From NCBI RefSeq assembly GCF_903166585.1, contig NZ_CAESCM010000001.1, positions 1 to 64,000 on the forward strand: a DNA stretch of 64,000 nt. Direction: 5' to 3'. A program made the position numbers and the translations under genes. The DNA is from Pedobacter ghigonis. Lineage in GTDB: Bacteria > Bacteroidota > Bacteroidia > Sphingobacteriales > Sphingobacteriaceae. Of the stretch, positions 44,011 to 55,000 are shown piece after piece (positions within the stretch are counted from its first letter, which is position 1; every line of letters starts with the position of its first letter). Under the pieces are notes generated by a model. It searched no databases. It saw only the letters and a list, made by a program, of their open reading frames with translations, and was not told the origin of the DNA.

Positions 44011-46019
44011 TGGATCAATTATTTAACCGAAAATACATCGTTCAGGGACTATTTATTGTTATTGCCCTTATTTTACTGGGCAAACTTTTCTATATCCAGA
44101 TTATTAGCGACAAAGCCTTTATTTCTGCCGAGAGTAATGTATTAAAAAAGAAATTCAAGTTTCCTGCGCGGGGTGCTATTCTCGACCGTAACATGAAGGT
44201 TATTGTACAAAACGAACCTGTTTACGATTTAATGGTTATCCCGAACGAAGTAAAGGAGTTTGATACGCTTACATTGGCCAATGCGCTTGAAATTTCGGTA
44301 GCAGACGCTCGTAAATTTATGCGTAAGGCTAAAGCCAAATCCAACTATCAGGCCACACCTTTTGTTAAACAGATTTCAGTTCAGAGCTATGCCCGTTTGC
44401 AGGAAATCATGTACCGTTTTCCTGGTTTTTCAACTCAGGACCGCACCATACGCCATTATCCCGATAGTGTTGGCGGCCAGCTCTTCGGGTATGTAAAAGA
44501 GGTAGATAGTGCCGATATTGCCAAGTCTGAAGGTTTTTATAAGCCTGGAGATTATAAAGGAAAAAGCGGTCTGGAAAAATCATACGAAGAGGTTTTAAGA
44601 GGAGAAAAGGGTGTTGTAAATACCATTTATGATGTGCACAATACGCCCCAAGGCAGTTACGCTGACGGAAAGTACGACATTAATGCGGTTTCGGGCGAGC
44701 GACTTATTTCGGGCATTGATATGAGAATCCAGAAACTGGGAGAAGAATTAATGGCCAATAAAGTTGGTGCTATCGTAGCTATTGAACCTGCTACGGGAGA
44801 GATTCTTTCGCTGGTAAGTAGTCCGGGTTACGATCCAAATTTGTTGGTTGGCAGGAACCAGGGAAATAATTATATGGAGTTTATTGTAGGTAACCCCTAT
44901 CGCCCATCTCTTGTAAGGCCAATAATGGGTTATTATCCTCCGGGTTCTTCTTTTAAACCGGTTGATGCTTTAATCGGATTACAAGACGGCGTAATTGATC
45001 CCAATACCACTTTCTTTTGCCCGCACTATTATCAGGCCGGTAACAGAAGAATTAAATGTGAGCACTTTGATGGTCCAATTTCGCTTAGAAGGGGGATTGC
45101 CCGCTCTTGCAATACCTATTTTTGCTATGTTTTTCAAAAGCTGATCACCAAGAACGGCATGAAAAACCAAAGACAAACTTACCAGGAATGGCGCGATAAG
45201 GTGGCTAAATTTGGCTTCGGTGCTAAACTTGATATCGATATGCCTTACGAAAGAAAAGGTTATTTCTATACTTCAGAACACTACGATAAACTCTACGGTA
45301 AAAGATGGGGTTACACCAACGTAATTTCTCAGGCCATTGGTCAAGGCGAAATTACCGCTACACCTTTACAAATGGCTAATGCGATGGCCATTATTGCTAA
45401 CCGTGGCTATTACATTAAGCCACACCTGATTAAAGGTATTGGCGATAAAAACCTGGTTAGAAAAGAATATGTAGTTAAAAATTATGTGGGTGTAGATGCC
45501 AAACATTTTGAACCCGTAATTGATGGCATGCAGGATGCGGTAAACAGCAGCTGGGGTACAGCCATATTATCAAGAATTCCGGATGTACTCCTTTGTGGAA
45601 AAACCGGAACGGTACAAAACCCGCATGGTAAAAACCACTCTGTTTTTATTGGTTTTGCACCGAGAGATAATCCAAAAATCGCGATTGCAGTAATTGTAGA
45701 AAATGCTGGCTATGGCAGTACTTACGCCGCACCAATAGCCAGTTACATGATTGAAAAATATCTCAAAGGCACGGTAAGTGGAGGAAGGGCGGCTCAGATT
45801 GAATGGATGAAAAACCAAAATCTGTTACCTGTTTTAAAAGATAAAACAAAAGAAACCAAACTTACAAAGGCCGATAGCCTTTTAATCAAAAAAGCAGATT
45901 CGACCAAAAGAATAAAAGATAGTTTGAGGATTAATTCGGCAACCATTAAACAAAGCGTTGCCACCAAACCCAAAGAACTTAAAACCGTAACAATCGATAA
46001 ACCTGTAACCAATAAATAA
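44010..46019 (+). CDS. mrdA: Penicillin-binding protein 2 (elongasome transpeptidase)
   Basis: Class B PBP cross-linking peptidoglycan during elongation, 669 residues. It has an N-terminal membrane helix (GLFIVIALILLGKLFYIQI), the pedestal domain with RGAILDRN, then the transpeptidase with YYPPGSSFKPVDALIG (Ser-x-x-Lys), RSCNTYF (Ser-x-Asn) and LCGKTGTVQNPHGKNH (Lys-Thr-Gly). After the catalytic domain is a Lys-rich tail of about 70 residues (KTKETKLTKADSLLIKKADS), longer than in Proteobacteria. It starts at the last base of the mreD stop codon. Confidence 0.97.
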   Translation: MDQLFNRKYIVQGLFIVIALILLGKLFYIQIISDKAFISAESNVLKKKFKFPARGAILDRNMKVIVQNEPVYDLMVIPNEVKEFDTLTLANALEISVADARKFMRKAKAKSNYQATPFVKQISVQSYARLQEIMYRFPGFSTQDRTIRHYPDSVGGQLFGYVKEVDSADIAKSEGFYKPGDYKGKSGLEKSYEEVLRGEKGVVNTIYDVHNTPQGSYADGKYDINAVSGERLISGIDMRIQKLGEELMANKVGAIVAIEPATGEILSLVSSPGYDPNLLVGRNQGNNYMEFIVGNPYRPSLVRPIMGYYPPGSSFKPVDALIGLQDGVIDPNTTFFCPHYYQAGNRRIKCEHFDGPISLRRGIARSCNTYFCYVFQKLITKNGMKNQRQTYQEWRDKVAKFGFGAKLDIDMPYERKGYFYTSEHYDKLYGKRWGYTNVISQAIGQGEITATPLQMANAMAIIANRGYYIKPHLIKGIGDKNLVRKEYVVKNYVGVDAKHFEPVIDGMQDAVNSSWGTAILSRIPDVLLCGKTGTVQNPHGKNHSVFIGFAPRDNPKIAIAVIVENAGYGSTYAAPIASYMIEKYLKGTVSGGRAAQIEWMKNQNLLPVLKDKTKETKLTKADSLLIKKADSTKRIKDSLRINSATIKQSVATKPKELKTVTIDKPVTNK

Positions 46020-46020
46020 A

Positions 46021-47283
46021 ATGCAGCAGCAACAGGGAAACCGTTTTTTCTTTAATGTAGATTGGATTACCGTTTTAATCTACATCGCTTTATGTGCTAT
46101 TGGTTTCACAAACATTTTCGCTTCTGTTCCTCCCGAGCAAACAGAAGTGTTTAGCTTTACTACCCTCTACGGCAAACAGCTCATTTACATTCTTACCGGT
46201 CTTATATTAGGCCTTTCTATTTTATTATTCGACGGGAGGTTGTTTAACGTCTTCTCTCCTTTTATATACGGCGGCACCTTAATTTTATTACTGGCTGTGC
46301 TGGTGATCGGGAATAAAGTTGCCGGTAATCAGGCCTGGATTGCGATTGGTTCTTTTAAGCTCCAACCTGCCGAGTTTGCCAAATTCGGAACAGCATTGTT
46401 GCTGGCCAGGTATGTAGGGGCGTTTAATCCAAAGTTCAGAGATGTCAAATCCATTGCCATTGCAGGCTTAATTGTTGGCGCACCCTTGCTATTGATCATG
46501 CTCCAGCCCGATACCGGTTCTGCACTGGTTTTCCTGGCCTTTATGTTTCCACTATACCGCGAAGGCTTATCGGGTTATTTCCTGCTGATATTTTTGGGAA
46601 TGATTGTGTTGTTTGTGGCCGATTTCCTGGTGCCAACTTACATTCTGATCATCATTATTACGGCCATTGCAGGTCTTTTTATATACAATAACCGAAGGAA
46701 ACAAAAGATTATCTTCTCGACGGTTTTAGTAACCATTTTTGCAATTGGTTATCTGTTCTTAATTAAAGTTGCTTACGAAAAAGTACTGGCACCTCACCAA
46801 CGCAGCCGTATTGAGCTGATGCTTGGTCTTAAAACAGATAATAAAGGAGCGGGCTACAATGTAATCCAATCGCAGATTGCCATTGGCTCAGGGCAGGCAA
46901 CCGGACGTGGCTTTTTACAGGGAACACAAACCAAATATGGCTACGTACCCGAGCAAAGTACCGATTTTATTTTTTCGACCATTGGCGAAGAATGGGGCTT
47001 TGCTGGTTGTTTTGTTGTGATTGGATTGTATATCTTTTTACTACTCAGATTGGTTAACCTGGCAGAAAGGCAAAGATCTACCTTTTCTAGGGTTTATGGC
47101 TACAGTGTGGCCTGTATTCTCTTTTTCCATGTATTCATTAATATCGGGATGACGATTGGAATTATTCCGGTAATTGGGATTCCTTTACCTTTGATTAGCT
47201 ACGGCGGTTCTTCACTTTGGAGCTTTACCATCCTGCTGTTTATCTTCTTAAAGCTCGATTCGAACAGGATGGGATTTATTTAG
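46021..47283 (+). CDS. rodA: Peptidoglycan glycosyltransferase RodA
   Basis: RodA is the SEDS-family polymerase that works with PBP2, 420 residues with about ten membrane helices. Typical segments are GNQAWIAIGSFKLQPAEFAK, LQPDTGSALVF, the ERxxx-like RSRIELMLGL loop, FLQGTQTKYGYVPEQSTDFI and the C-terminal GIPLPLISYGGSS. It starts one base after the mrdA stop codon and closes the operon. Confidence 0.97.
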   Translation: MQQQQGNRFFFNVDWITVLIYIALCAIGFTNIFASVPPEQTEVFSFTTLYGKQLIYILTGLILGLSILLFDGRLFNVFSPFIYGGTLILLLAVLVIGNKVAGNQAWIAIGSFKLQPAEFAKFGTALLLARYVGAFNPKFRDVKSIAIAGLIVGAPLLLIMLQPDTGSALVFLAFMFPLYREGLSGYFLLIFLGMIVLFVADFLVPTYILIIIITAIAGLFIYNNRRKQKIIFSTVLVTIFAIGYLFLIKVAYEKVLAPHQRSRIELMLGLKTDNKGAGYNVIQSQIAIGSGQATGRGFLQGTQTKYGYVPEQSTDFIFSTIGEEWGFAGCFVVIGLYIFLLLRLVNLAERQRSTFSRVYGYSVACILFFHVFINIGMTIGIIPVIGIPLPLISYGGSSLWSFTILLFIFLKLDSNRMGFI

Positions 47284-47291
47284 GGATTAAA

Positions 47292-47340
47292 GGCATTGCA
47301 AATGCCGGGCTCGTACATCCGCGTTACAAACGCGGACGAT
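47292..47340. repeat. Two-hairpin repeat, copy 1
   Basis: GGCATTGCAAATGCC (47292-47306) and CCGCGTTACAAACGCGG (47319-47335) are two small hairpins. The same pair with other stem bases but identical spacing is found at 59416-59464. The shared word is CGTTACAAACG followed by GGACGAT. Confidence 0.75.
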
Positions 47341-47398
47341 CAAGAGTTACAAAAGCGGACAATTATGAACCAACGCTTACCGCAAAACGCCATCCGCT

Positions 47399-48574
47399 TT
47401 ACTTACTAAACCTTCTGTTCAGCAATTCGTAAAACTGATCAACAGTGGCTTGCTTACTGGCCCAGTTGTTTTTTGCGGCATAATTATTTTGTAAGAAACC
47501 ATCAGCAGCTTCAAAGCTGTTCATTTTGTTTACAATATCAATCGCTTCAGAGTAGGCCAGGTTATAGCCGTTGAAAAGGTCCTTAATAAAAAGTAATTTT
47601 TCGTTTAAGCTAATGGCTTGTTTCAAATCAGCAATCGGTGCTTTTAGCGGCTCATCGGCTTTGCCATTTGTTTTGGCCAGCAAATCATTTAAACTCTGCG
47701 CGGGCTTAGCAGCCACTGGTTGTGGAGCAGGTTTTACCGGAACTGCCTCTGGTGTAAATAGCGGTCTCTCATGCTCAACAGGAGGCGAAATAATAGGTTC
47801 ATCCAGTTCTACTTCTTTAAGTACTTCAATAGGTTGCGAAACTGCCACAACAGGTTCTTCTTTAGGTGCGGCTACTACTTCTTCCTCCTCCTCGTCTATC
47901 TCTTCATGATCTATCAGAAAAGGTTCAGGACCAATTTCATCATCCTCGGCAGGCAAAACGGTTTCTTCTGCTGGTAAAGCTCTTTCCTTTTCGTGTATTC
48001 TTTTCTTTTGTGCCAAAATTTCGGCCTCTTCTTTACTTAAAGGGCGGTCGAAAATTTCTTCGGCTGGTTTTACCTCGTAATCAAACTGTGCATTTTCATC
48101 GTGCGTTCCCAGCACAAATTCAAAAGTATGATCGTCCTGATCTGGTTTAAAAAAATCATTTTTTAGAACCGAAGCCGCCTTTTCTTCTTCAATAGCTTCT
48201 TCATCAATAATTTCACGGGCAGGTTTAATGTCTACGCGAGCCTCTTCTTCCTCCGCCGTTACCACTTCTTCCAGCTCCTGCGGATCGAAACATTCATCGT
48301 CTTCTACATAGCTTTTGGTTACTTCGGGCAGGATAATGGTATTCTGTTCTTCTAAACGTGGATGATTGCCCGGTTCAGGTGTTTTTTCTTCAACGATGGT
48401 ATTTAGTTTTTTAACGATATTAACGTGATCGGAAAGGAAATGTGCATTGGCCAGAAAAAGTTCCAGCTCCAAATCATTCAGCTGCTGAGGGTTTTGAGCC
48501 AAAAACTGGTATTGCTCATTTAATTCTGCTAAAATGCTGCCTATCTTTTTGAAAATATCTTGTTGGTTCATCAT
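47399..48574 (-). CDS. Acidic protein of unknown function (391 aa)
   Basis: No family recognised. The N-terminal 50 residues are helical (GSILAELNEQYQFLAQNPQQ). The middle (about 70-290) is a disordered Glu/Pro/Val-rich stretch with many EEE and PVE runs. The C-terminal about 90 residues form a helical domain (LNDLLAKTNGKADEPLKAPI, LIFIKDLFNGYNLAYSEAI-like). No signal peptide or membrane helix. It is transcribed divergently from tdk; an inverted repeat lies between them. The layout suggests a scaffold with two folded ends and a flexible linker. Confidence 0.8.
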   Translation of the reverse strand: MMNQQDIFKKIGSILAELNEQYQFLAQNPQQLNDLELELFLANAHFLSDHVNIVKKLNTIVEEKTPEPGNHPRLEEQNTIILPEVTKSYVEDDECFDPQELEEVVTAEEEEARVDIKPAREIIDEEAIEEEKAASVLKNDFFKPDQDDHTFEFVLGTHDENAQFDYEVKPAEEIFDRPLSKEEAEILAQKKRIHEKERALPAEETVLPAEDDEIGPEPFLIDHEEIDEEEEEVVAAPKEEPVVAVSQPIEVLKEVELDEPIISPPVEHERPLFTPEAVPVKPAPQPVAAKPAQSLNDLLAKTNGKADEPLKAPIADLKQAISLNEKLLFIKDLFNGYNLAYSEAIDIVNKMNSFEAADGFLQNNYAAKNNWASKQATVDQFYELLNRRFSK

Positions 48575-48613
48575 AAAGTTAAAACGAATTTCTGATCGAT
48601 TTATGTTGGTAAC

Positions 48614-48636
48614 TATGTGTTCAAAAATAACACATA
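48614..48636. promoter_or_regulatory. Inverted repeat between the acidic gene and tdk
   Basis: TATGTGTT and AACACATA are perfect 8-bp arms with a 7-base spacer, in the divergent promoter region. TATTTTTG (48622-48629, minus) in its centre matches a -7 box for the acidic gene, so a dimeric regulator bound here would cover that promoter. Confidence 0.45.
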
Positions 48637-48695
48637 ATTCTCATATTTGTTCGGTTTAAAAATTATAGTACACCTAGGGGAATAAAAAACAGGGC

Positions 48696-49277
48696 ATGTT
48701 ATTTAGCGAACAAAATTTTAGAAGAAGAGGCGAATTTTCGGGAAGCATAGAGGTGGTATGTGGCTCCATGTTTTCTGGCAAAACAGAAGAGCTGATCCGC
48801 AGATTGAAAAGGGCCCAGATTGCTAAATTAAATGTCGAGATTTTTAAACCCCGTACCGACACCCGTTACCACGAAACTGCAGTGGTTTCGCACGATTTAA
48901 ATTCGATTAACTCTACACCGGTTGACAGTGCTTCGGCCATTTTATTATTGGGTACCAATACCCAGGTTGTAGGTATAGATGAAGCCCAGTTTTTTGATGA
49001 TGAACTGCCTGATGTATGCAATAAATTAGCCCTTAAAGGCATCCGTGTTATTGTTGCAGGGCTGGATATGGATTTTACCGGCAAACCGTTTGGCCCTATG
49101 CCGGCGTTAATGGCTATTGCCGAACATGTAACCAAAGTGAATGCTGTTTGTGTTTGCTGTGGCAACCCAGCCTTGTATAGCTACCGTACGGCAGCCGACG
49201 AAGCCACTGTGCTGCTAGGCGAAAAAGAAAGCTACGAGCCCCGTTGCAGGGCTTGTTACAATCTTGGTAAGGGCTAA
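48696..49277 (+). CDS. tdk: Thymidine kinase
   Basis: Phosphorylates thymidine with ATP in salvage; type II enzyme of 193 residues. P-loop [10 protein letters not shown] at about 23-32, the [13 protein letters not shown]alker B/thymidine segment, and two zinc-binding Cys pairs ([14 protein letters not shown] and PRCRACYN). It precedes a Crp-type regulator. Confidence 0.97.
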   Translation: MLFSEQNFRRRGEFSGSIEVVCGSMFSGKTEELIRRLKRAQIAKLNVEIFKPRTDTRYHETAVVSHDLNSINSTPVDSASAILLLGTNTQVVGIDEAQFFDDELPDVCNKLALKGIRVIVAGLDMDFTGKPFGPMPALMAIAEHVTKVNAVCVCCGNPALYSYRTAADEATVLLGEKESYEPRCRACYNLGKG

Positions 49278-49325
49278 TCCTATTCCCCGTAAATCTGTAT
49301 CTTTAATCAGAATTTTATTTCTGAT

Positions 49326-49925
49326 ATGGACAGGCTATCTCAACTTGAAGCATTTAGAAAAGGTATTGCCCCATTTGTAACGTTTAACGAAACAGAATGG
49401 GAGATATTTACGCAATACCTTAGTTTTGCTACCTTAAGCAAAAAAGAACATTTTGCTATTGAAGGTAAAGTGTGCGATTACATGGCCTTTATTACCCGCG
49501 GGGCAGTACGCTACTATCACATAGTAGACGGACAGGAAATTACCGGATACTTTAGCTTTGAAAACGAGCTGATGAGCGCCTACAAAAGTTTCGTTAAACG
49601 TACACCTTGCGCCAATTACATTCAGGCACTTGAAGAAACCGAATTGGTGCTGATCGCTTACAATAATCTTCAGCAAATGTTAAACCACCCTTTACTAGCC
49701 TTAAAAATGGAACGTTTTGGTCGTTTAATAGCTGAATATTACATCTGCTGCTACGAAGACCGGGTAACAGCTTTTATAACGCAAAGTCCCGAAGAACGCT
49801 ATACTGCGCTTGAGAAAACCGGCAGAGATATTTTTCAGCGGGTTCCGCAGCATTTCATTGCCAATTTTCTGGGCATTACGCCTGTTTCACTTTCCCGCAT
49901 CCGCAAAAGAACACTTTTACAATAA
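49326..49925 (+). CDS. Crp/Fnr-family transcriptional regulator
   Basis: A 199-residue regulator with a cyclic-nucleotide-binding-like beta barrel (about 20-120, AFITRGAVRYYHIVDGQEIT) and a C-terminal helix-turn-helix (VPQHFIANFLGITPVSLSRI). There are no Fnr cysteines at the N-terminus. The cAMP-contact Arg-Ser pair of Crp is not seen, so the ligand, if any, is unknown. It lies next to an epimerase-like gene, which it may control. Confidence 0.9.
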   Translation: MDRLSQLEAFRKGIAPFVTFNETEWEIFTQYLSFATLSKKEHFAIEGKVCDYMAFITRGAVRYYHIVDGQEITGYFSFENELMSAYKSFVKRTPCANYIQALEETELVLIAYNNLQQMLNHPLLALKMERFGRLIAEYYICCYEDRVTAFITQSPEERYTALEKTGRDIFQRVPQHFIANFLGITPVSLSRIRKRTLLQ

Positions 49926-49931
49926 GACAAC

Positions 49932-49967
49932 CGTCATTTCGAATGGAGTACAGCAAATGGAGAAATC
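49932..49967. repeat. Partial copy of the CGTCATTTCGA intergenic repeat
   Basis: CGTCATTTCGAATGGAGTAC is followed by a degenerate GGAGAAATC. This is one arm of the longer palindromes at 51909-51992 and 55535-55615. Confidence 0.65.
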
Positions 49968-50096
49968 CTTTCGAAAAGCAATCACCTTTGGAATTAAGCT
50001 CAGATTAAAGTTGATGTTTTCTTCAATCCTTATCTTTTGTTAACGTTTTAGCACTTTAGCTCAGCTAACTTTGAGTCAATCAAAAAAAGAAAAGCT

Positions 50097-51029
50097 ATGC
50101 ACACCATATTAGGCGCCGGCGGGCCAACAGCAAACGCATTAACGAGAGAACTGATTGCCCATAACGAAAAGGTTAGATTGGTAAGCAGAAAACCGGTAAG
50201 CAGCACCAATCCCAATGTAAGCTGGCTCAAAGCCGATTTATTAAACGAGCAAGAAGTACTTGCCGCAACAGAAGGTTCATCTGTAATCTATCTGTGTGCC
50301 GGTTTAACTTACGATGCCCAAATATGGCAGCAACAGTGGCCCGTTATTATCCAGAATGTGATTAATGCCTGCAGACATACCGGAGCGCGGCTGATATTTT
50401 TCGACAATGTTTACATGTACGGACTGGTAAAGGGGCCAATGACAGAAAATACCCCTTATCAACCCTGCAGCCAAAAAGGCGAAGTAAGGGCAAAAATAGC
50501 ACAGCAATTAATGGATGAAAGTAAAGCTGGCCACATTAACGCAACCATTGCCCGTGCTGCCGATTTTTACGGCACCGACTCCATGAACAGTTTTTTCGAT
50601 ATGATGATATTGGATAAGTTTGCCAAAAACACCAGCGGGCAGTGGATAGGAAACCCCAACACCTTGCACAGTTTTACCTACATTGAAGATGCAGGCAAAG
50701 CACTATTTCTGTTAGGACAAACACCTGAATCGGGTAACCAAATCTGGCATTTACCAACAGCTGCACCCTTAAAAGGAAAGGCTTTTATCGAAATGGCTGC
50801 TCAGATTTACGAAACCAAAGCCCGTTATTCGACCATTAATAAACTGATGCTCCGTTTGGTTGGCTTATTTAAAAAAGTGGTTGCAGGCACGGTAGAAATG
50901 TATTATCAGTACGATCATGATTATCATTTCGATTCTTCCAAATTTGAAAAAGCATTTAACTTTAAACCAACCAGTTATCATGACGGAATTTTAGCACTAT
51001 CTAAAACCCTGTACAAGAAACAGAATTGA
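50097..51029 (+). CDS. NAD(P)-dependent epimerase/dehydratase family protein
   Basis: An extended short-chain dehydrogenase of 310 residues. Rossmann start TILGAGGPTANALTRELI, acidic-arm region RLVSRKP (suggests NADP), and the Tyr in FFDNVYMYGLVKGP followed by a downstream Lys. The C-terminal part binds an unknown substrate. The adjacent Crp-type gene is probably its regulator. The next gene is another NAD-binding protein. Confidence 0.88.
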   Translation: MHTILGAGGPTANALTRELIAHNEKVRLVSRKPVSSTNPNVSWLKADLLNEQEVLAATEGSSVIYLCAGLTYDAQIWQQQWPVIIQNVINACRHTGARLIFFDNVYMYGLVKGPMTENTPYQPCSQKGEVRAKIAQQLMDESKAGHINATIARAADFYGTDSMNSFFDMMILDKFAKNTSGQWIGNPNTLHSFTYIEDAGKALFLLGQTPESGNQIWHLPTAAPLKGKAFIEMAAQIYETKARYSTINKLMLRLVGLFKKVVAGTVEMYYQYDHDYHFDSSKFEKAFNFKPTSYHDGILALSKTLYKKQN

Positions 51030-51066
51030 CAAATAAATTACCCATAGAACGCTATCTTTAGGCACT

Positions 51067-51885
51067 ATGATTTCAGATTCTAACGTGCATCAAAAAGCAA
51101 TTAAAAAGGTTTCGGTTTTAGGTTGTGGCTGGTTTGGCTTTGCATTTGCCAAAGCACTCATTGCAAGGGGTTACGCCGTTAACGGATCAACCACCACCGA
51201 AACCAAGCTTACCGCACTGGCAGAAGCGAAAATTAATCCTTACCTGCTTAACTTCAGCACTGAAAAAATTGAGGCAGCACCTTCTTTTTTTGAATGCGAT
51301 GCTTTGTTTATCTGTATCCCACCAAAAAGAAACTCGGCTGAGCTGAAAGATTACCCTGCAAAAATTAAGTTGATTCTAGCAGCAGCCAAAGGCAAGGCAA
51401 GCCAAATTATACTGATCAGTTCGACCAGTGTTTTTGCCGACGAAAACCAGTTTGTAAATGAAGAAACGCCAACTTGTCCGGATACCGATTCGGGCAAAGT
51501 TGTGGTAGCTGCCGAGGAAATTTTCAAAGCAGAAAACCCTGATGCTACCATTATCCGTTTTGCGGGTTTAATTGGTCCCGACCGTAATCCGGGAAGATTC
51601 TTTGCCGGGAAAAGCGATATTCCGAATGGTTTGGCACCGGTAAATTTAATCCACCAAACCGATGCCGTTGGTATTGCCATAGCGCTGATCGAAAAACAGG
51701 CCTTTGGCCGGATTTATCATGCCTGCTCACCCTCACATCCGGCTAAAATGGATTTCTATGTTGAAGCAGCCAAAGTATCGGGTTTAGCTCTTCCTGCATT
51801 TATCGCAGAAAAGAAAATCTGGAAAATTGTAAAGAGTTTGAATGTGCCGAAGTATTTAGACTACGATTTCAAGGTCGGGATTTAG
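51067..51885 (+). CDS. YeeZ-like NAD(P)-binding protein
   Basis: A 272-residue Rossmann-fold protein of the SDR a5/YeeZ type. GCGWFGFAFAKALIARGYAV is the dinucleotide site, LISSTSVFADENQFVNEETP replaces the usual catalytic Tyr-Lys region, and VNLIHQTDAVGIAIALIEK is near the C-terminus. The reaction is unknown. It lies 37 bp behind the epimerase-like gene and probably shares its transcript. Confidence 0.85.
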   Translation: MISDSNVHQKAIKKVSVLGCGWFGFAFAKALIARGYAVNGSTTTETKLTALAEAKINPYLLNFSTEKIEAAPSFFECDALFICIPPKRNSAELKDYPAKIKLILAAAKGKASQIILISSTSVFADENQFVNEETPTCPDTDSGKVVVAAEEIFKAENPDATIIRFAGLIGPDRNPGRFFAGKSDIPNGLAPVNLIHQTDAVGIAIALIEKQAFGRIYHACSPSHPAKMDFYVEAAKVSGLALPAFIAEKKIWKIVKSLNVPKYLDYDFKVGI

Positions 51886-51908
51886 CTAGTTTAAGTCCAA
51901 AATAAAGT

Positions 51909-51992
51909 CGTCATCTCGACTAAAGCGCAGCGGAATGGAGAGATCTATTTAGACAGATTTCTCGACTACGTTGCACTCCGCTCGAAATGACG
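51909..51992. repeat. REP-like palindrome, copy after the YeeZ-like gene
   Basis: CGTCATCTCGACTAAAGCGC at one end and GCTCGAAATGACG at the other form an imperfect long palindrome, with an inner AGAGATCT / AGATTTCTCGAC pairing. It lies between convergent genes, a usual place for such repeats. A second full copy is at 55535-55615. Confidence 0.85.
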
Positions 51993-52033
51993 AACACCTT
52001 TGTGAGGCACTTAAATTGTTCTATACAAACCAA

Positions 52034-55000
52034 TTAACTCAACAATCCCAGCAGCTCTTTCTTGGTTAGATTCTTGAAAAAACTACCCTCCGTTTGTATC
52101 AGGTTTTTAACCAGATCTTTTTTAGTAGCCTGCAGTTTCATAATCTTTTCTTCAATGGTATCAGGGCAGATTAACCGCACCGCCATTACGTTTTTGTGCT
52201 GACCGATCCGATAAGCACGGTCAATAGCCTGATTTTCTACCGCCGGGTTCCACCATGGATCGACCAGGTAAACATAATCAGCTTCGGTTAAATTCAGTCC
52301 TGTACCTCCTGCTTTTAAACTGATCAGGAAAACCGGTAAATCCGGATTCTGCTGAAACGAAGTCACCACTTCTTCTCTGTTACGCGTTTGACCGGTTAAA
52401 TATGCATAACCAATCCCACGATTTTCGAGTTGTTTCTTAATCAAATCGAGCATGGTTACAAACTGCGAGAAGACCAATATTTTATGTCTACCGGCTTTAC
52501 TTTCAATTTGTTCCATCAATACCTCAATTTTGGAAGAAGCCTGCAAATAAGATTTCCCATCGGCCAGCAAAGCTGCCGAATTACAAATTTGCCTTAGGGT
52601 GGTAATGCTTTTTAGTACATGCATGGAGCTTTTAGGCAAATCGTCTTCCTGTTTACCTAAAATAAAATCCTGAATCTCTTTTTTGTTGGCTTCGTACACT
52701 TCACGTTGCTCCTCCCCCATTTCGCAGTACAAAATAATCTCGGTTTTATCGGGAAGTTCTTTAGCCACCTGTTCTTTCGTTCTGCGTAAAATAAACGGTC
52801 TCACCTTTCGCTGAAGTTCGTCGGCCCTGCGGCTATCCTTAAACTGATCAATCGGCGTTGAATACAAATCGGCAAACTGCTGCTTGCTGCCAAACAGTCC
52901 GGGGCAGGCAAAAGATAATTGCCCGTACAAATCGAAAGTATTATTTTCTATTGGTGTACCGGTTATGGCTACCTTATTGCGCGATTGTAACATCCTAACA
53001 GCTTTGTAACGTTGCGATTCGGGATTTTTAATCAACTGAGACTCATCTAAAAAGATGTAATTGAAACGGTAATCCTTCAAAAAACGAACATCCGAAAGCA
53101 GGGTACCATAGGAGGTTAAAATGATTTCGTACTGATCAAAATCATCGGTGGTTTTGCTTCGTTCGCCGGCATAAATGGTTTTAACGCGTATTGATGGTGC
53201 AAGCTTTTCTACTTCGGCTTTCCAGTTAAAAATCAGCGATGCCGGAACCACAACCAGATTGACATTGTGTTTCACTTTTTCGCGCTGCGATAAAATGAAG
53301 GCTAAAATCTGTATGGTTTTACCAAGGCCCATATCATCGGCCAGGCACGAACCAAAATTAAAATCATCTAAAAAGTTGAGCCAGTTTAAGCCATCTTTCT
53401 GGTAATGGCGCAAGGTTGCCTGCAAAGTTGCCGGCACTTCTACTTCCTCAATCGAATTGGCCCCTTCAAATTTTTGCTTATAAAGCTTCAGTTCATTTTT
53501 AACTTCGCCATCCAGCAATGCATCCTCATACAGTTCGTTAACCGTAGCGAATTTAATTTTCGGTGTCAGGATAGCTTCTTCGGTAAGCTCGCCTGCATTA
53601 AAATAGGCTGCAAATTTTTCTACCCACTCTTGCGGCAAAATGCCTTCAGTACCATCATCAAGCTTAATAAACCTGCTTTTATTGCGGATAGATTTGTGCA
53701 AATGCTTTAGGGGAACAATATGTTTGGCAAATTTGACTTCTACTTTGGTTTCAAACCAATCTAATCCGCTTATTACTTCAATGTTTATTTCGGGCTTAAA
53801 CTCGCTAAGCTTGTTATTTTTCAATTGATTAAAGCCCAAAATCTGAATATCCTTGTTCCTCCAGATTTCAAAGGCATCTAAAAACCAGGCTTCTTCTAAA
53901 AACCGCTTTCGATGCAGGTAAAAGGAATCGTATTTACTCTGATCAAACAGAAAATCATTTTCTATTTGTTCGTAAAAATAAGGGTGCGACCTAATGATGT
54001 TTGAAATGAATTGCAGTTCAGCTTTTTCATCACGGTCAAGCTTAAAAACATTGCCAAATTTATCCTGTGCCTGAATTTGCTTTTTCGATAAAACAGGAAT
54101 TTCCAAATTTCCGTAACGCATTACAGGCGTTAGCAGGATAAAATCTTCCGATTCGGACAGGTAAATTAGCTGCTCGTTTTCCAGATCGAAACCCTTTTCT
54201 TCAATCTGACTTTTGCTGGCGGGTTTCAAATACGAATAATCGACATGAATACTACCTTCCAGCTGAATCAGGATGGTTTTCTGGAATTCGGGATATTTGC
54301 TTTTGTGCAAGATTAACCGGTTGCTCTGCTTTTTAAAAAATCCGATTACCCTTAAAAAATCGAGTCGGCTGATGAGATAAAGCTGATTTTTAAGCTTTAC
54401 AAAATACTGGTGCACCAGTTGCAGGTTATCGAGTTCGTACGATTTCCCATCAATGATTAAACGACCGGTGATTTCGTAATAATCCTCGCGCTGGTTTACC
54501 GAAAGCCGCAAATCGACACTGAGTGGCTGAACATCAACGGCCAAAATGGAAGATGGCTTAATAACCGAAGATTGTTTAGGATCCTGCAGGTAAACCGGAA
54601 TTTGAGCAGGATTTTTAACAATGGCTTTTAATGCTTCAATTTCTACCTCGCTTTGATCGGTATTGTAATGTTGCTGAAAAGTGCTGATGCCGCTAAAAAA
54701 TTTCAACAGATCAGCATCTTCTGTTTTAAAAATTAAATCGGCCGGATTAATACCTTTAAGTGGATTTTTAACTTTGCCCGCTTTGGTAATGGCAGCCTCA
54801 AATAGCTCGACGGTTAAATGGTTGTAGTAACGATGCTGCCCCAGCACCAGGATCATTTTACTTAAATCTCCTTTAACAGAAGCTGTAGGCTGTGGTTTTG
54901 ATTTGGGCAGCAGGATTTCTGCTAAGTTTTGCTGTGCCTCTTTGTTAAAGGGCTGTAGCGCATCCATTCTGGGCTTAATTTCAACCTCGCCATTGTGGTA

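Noticed and set aside
47571..47909. 112-codon Ser/Gly-rich frame opposite the acidic protein
   Set aside because: Reverse reading of the Glu/Pro-rich linker; low-complexity composition only.
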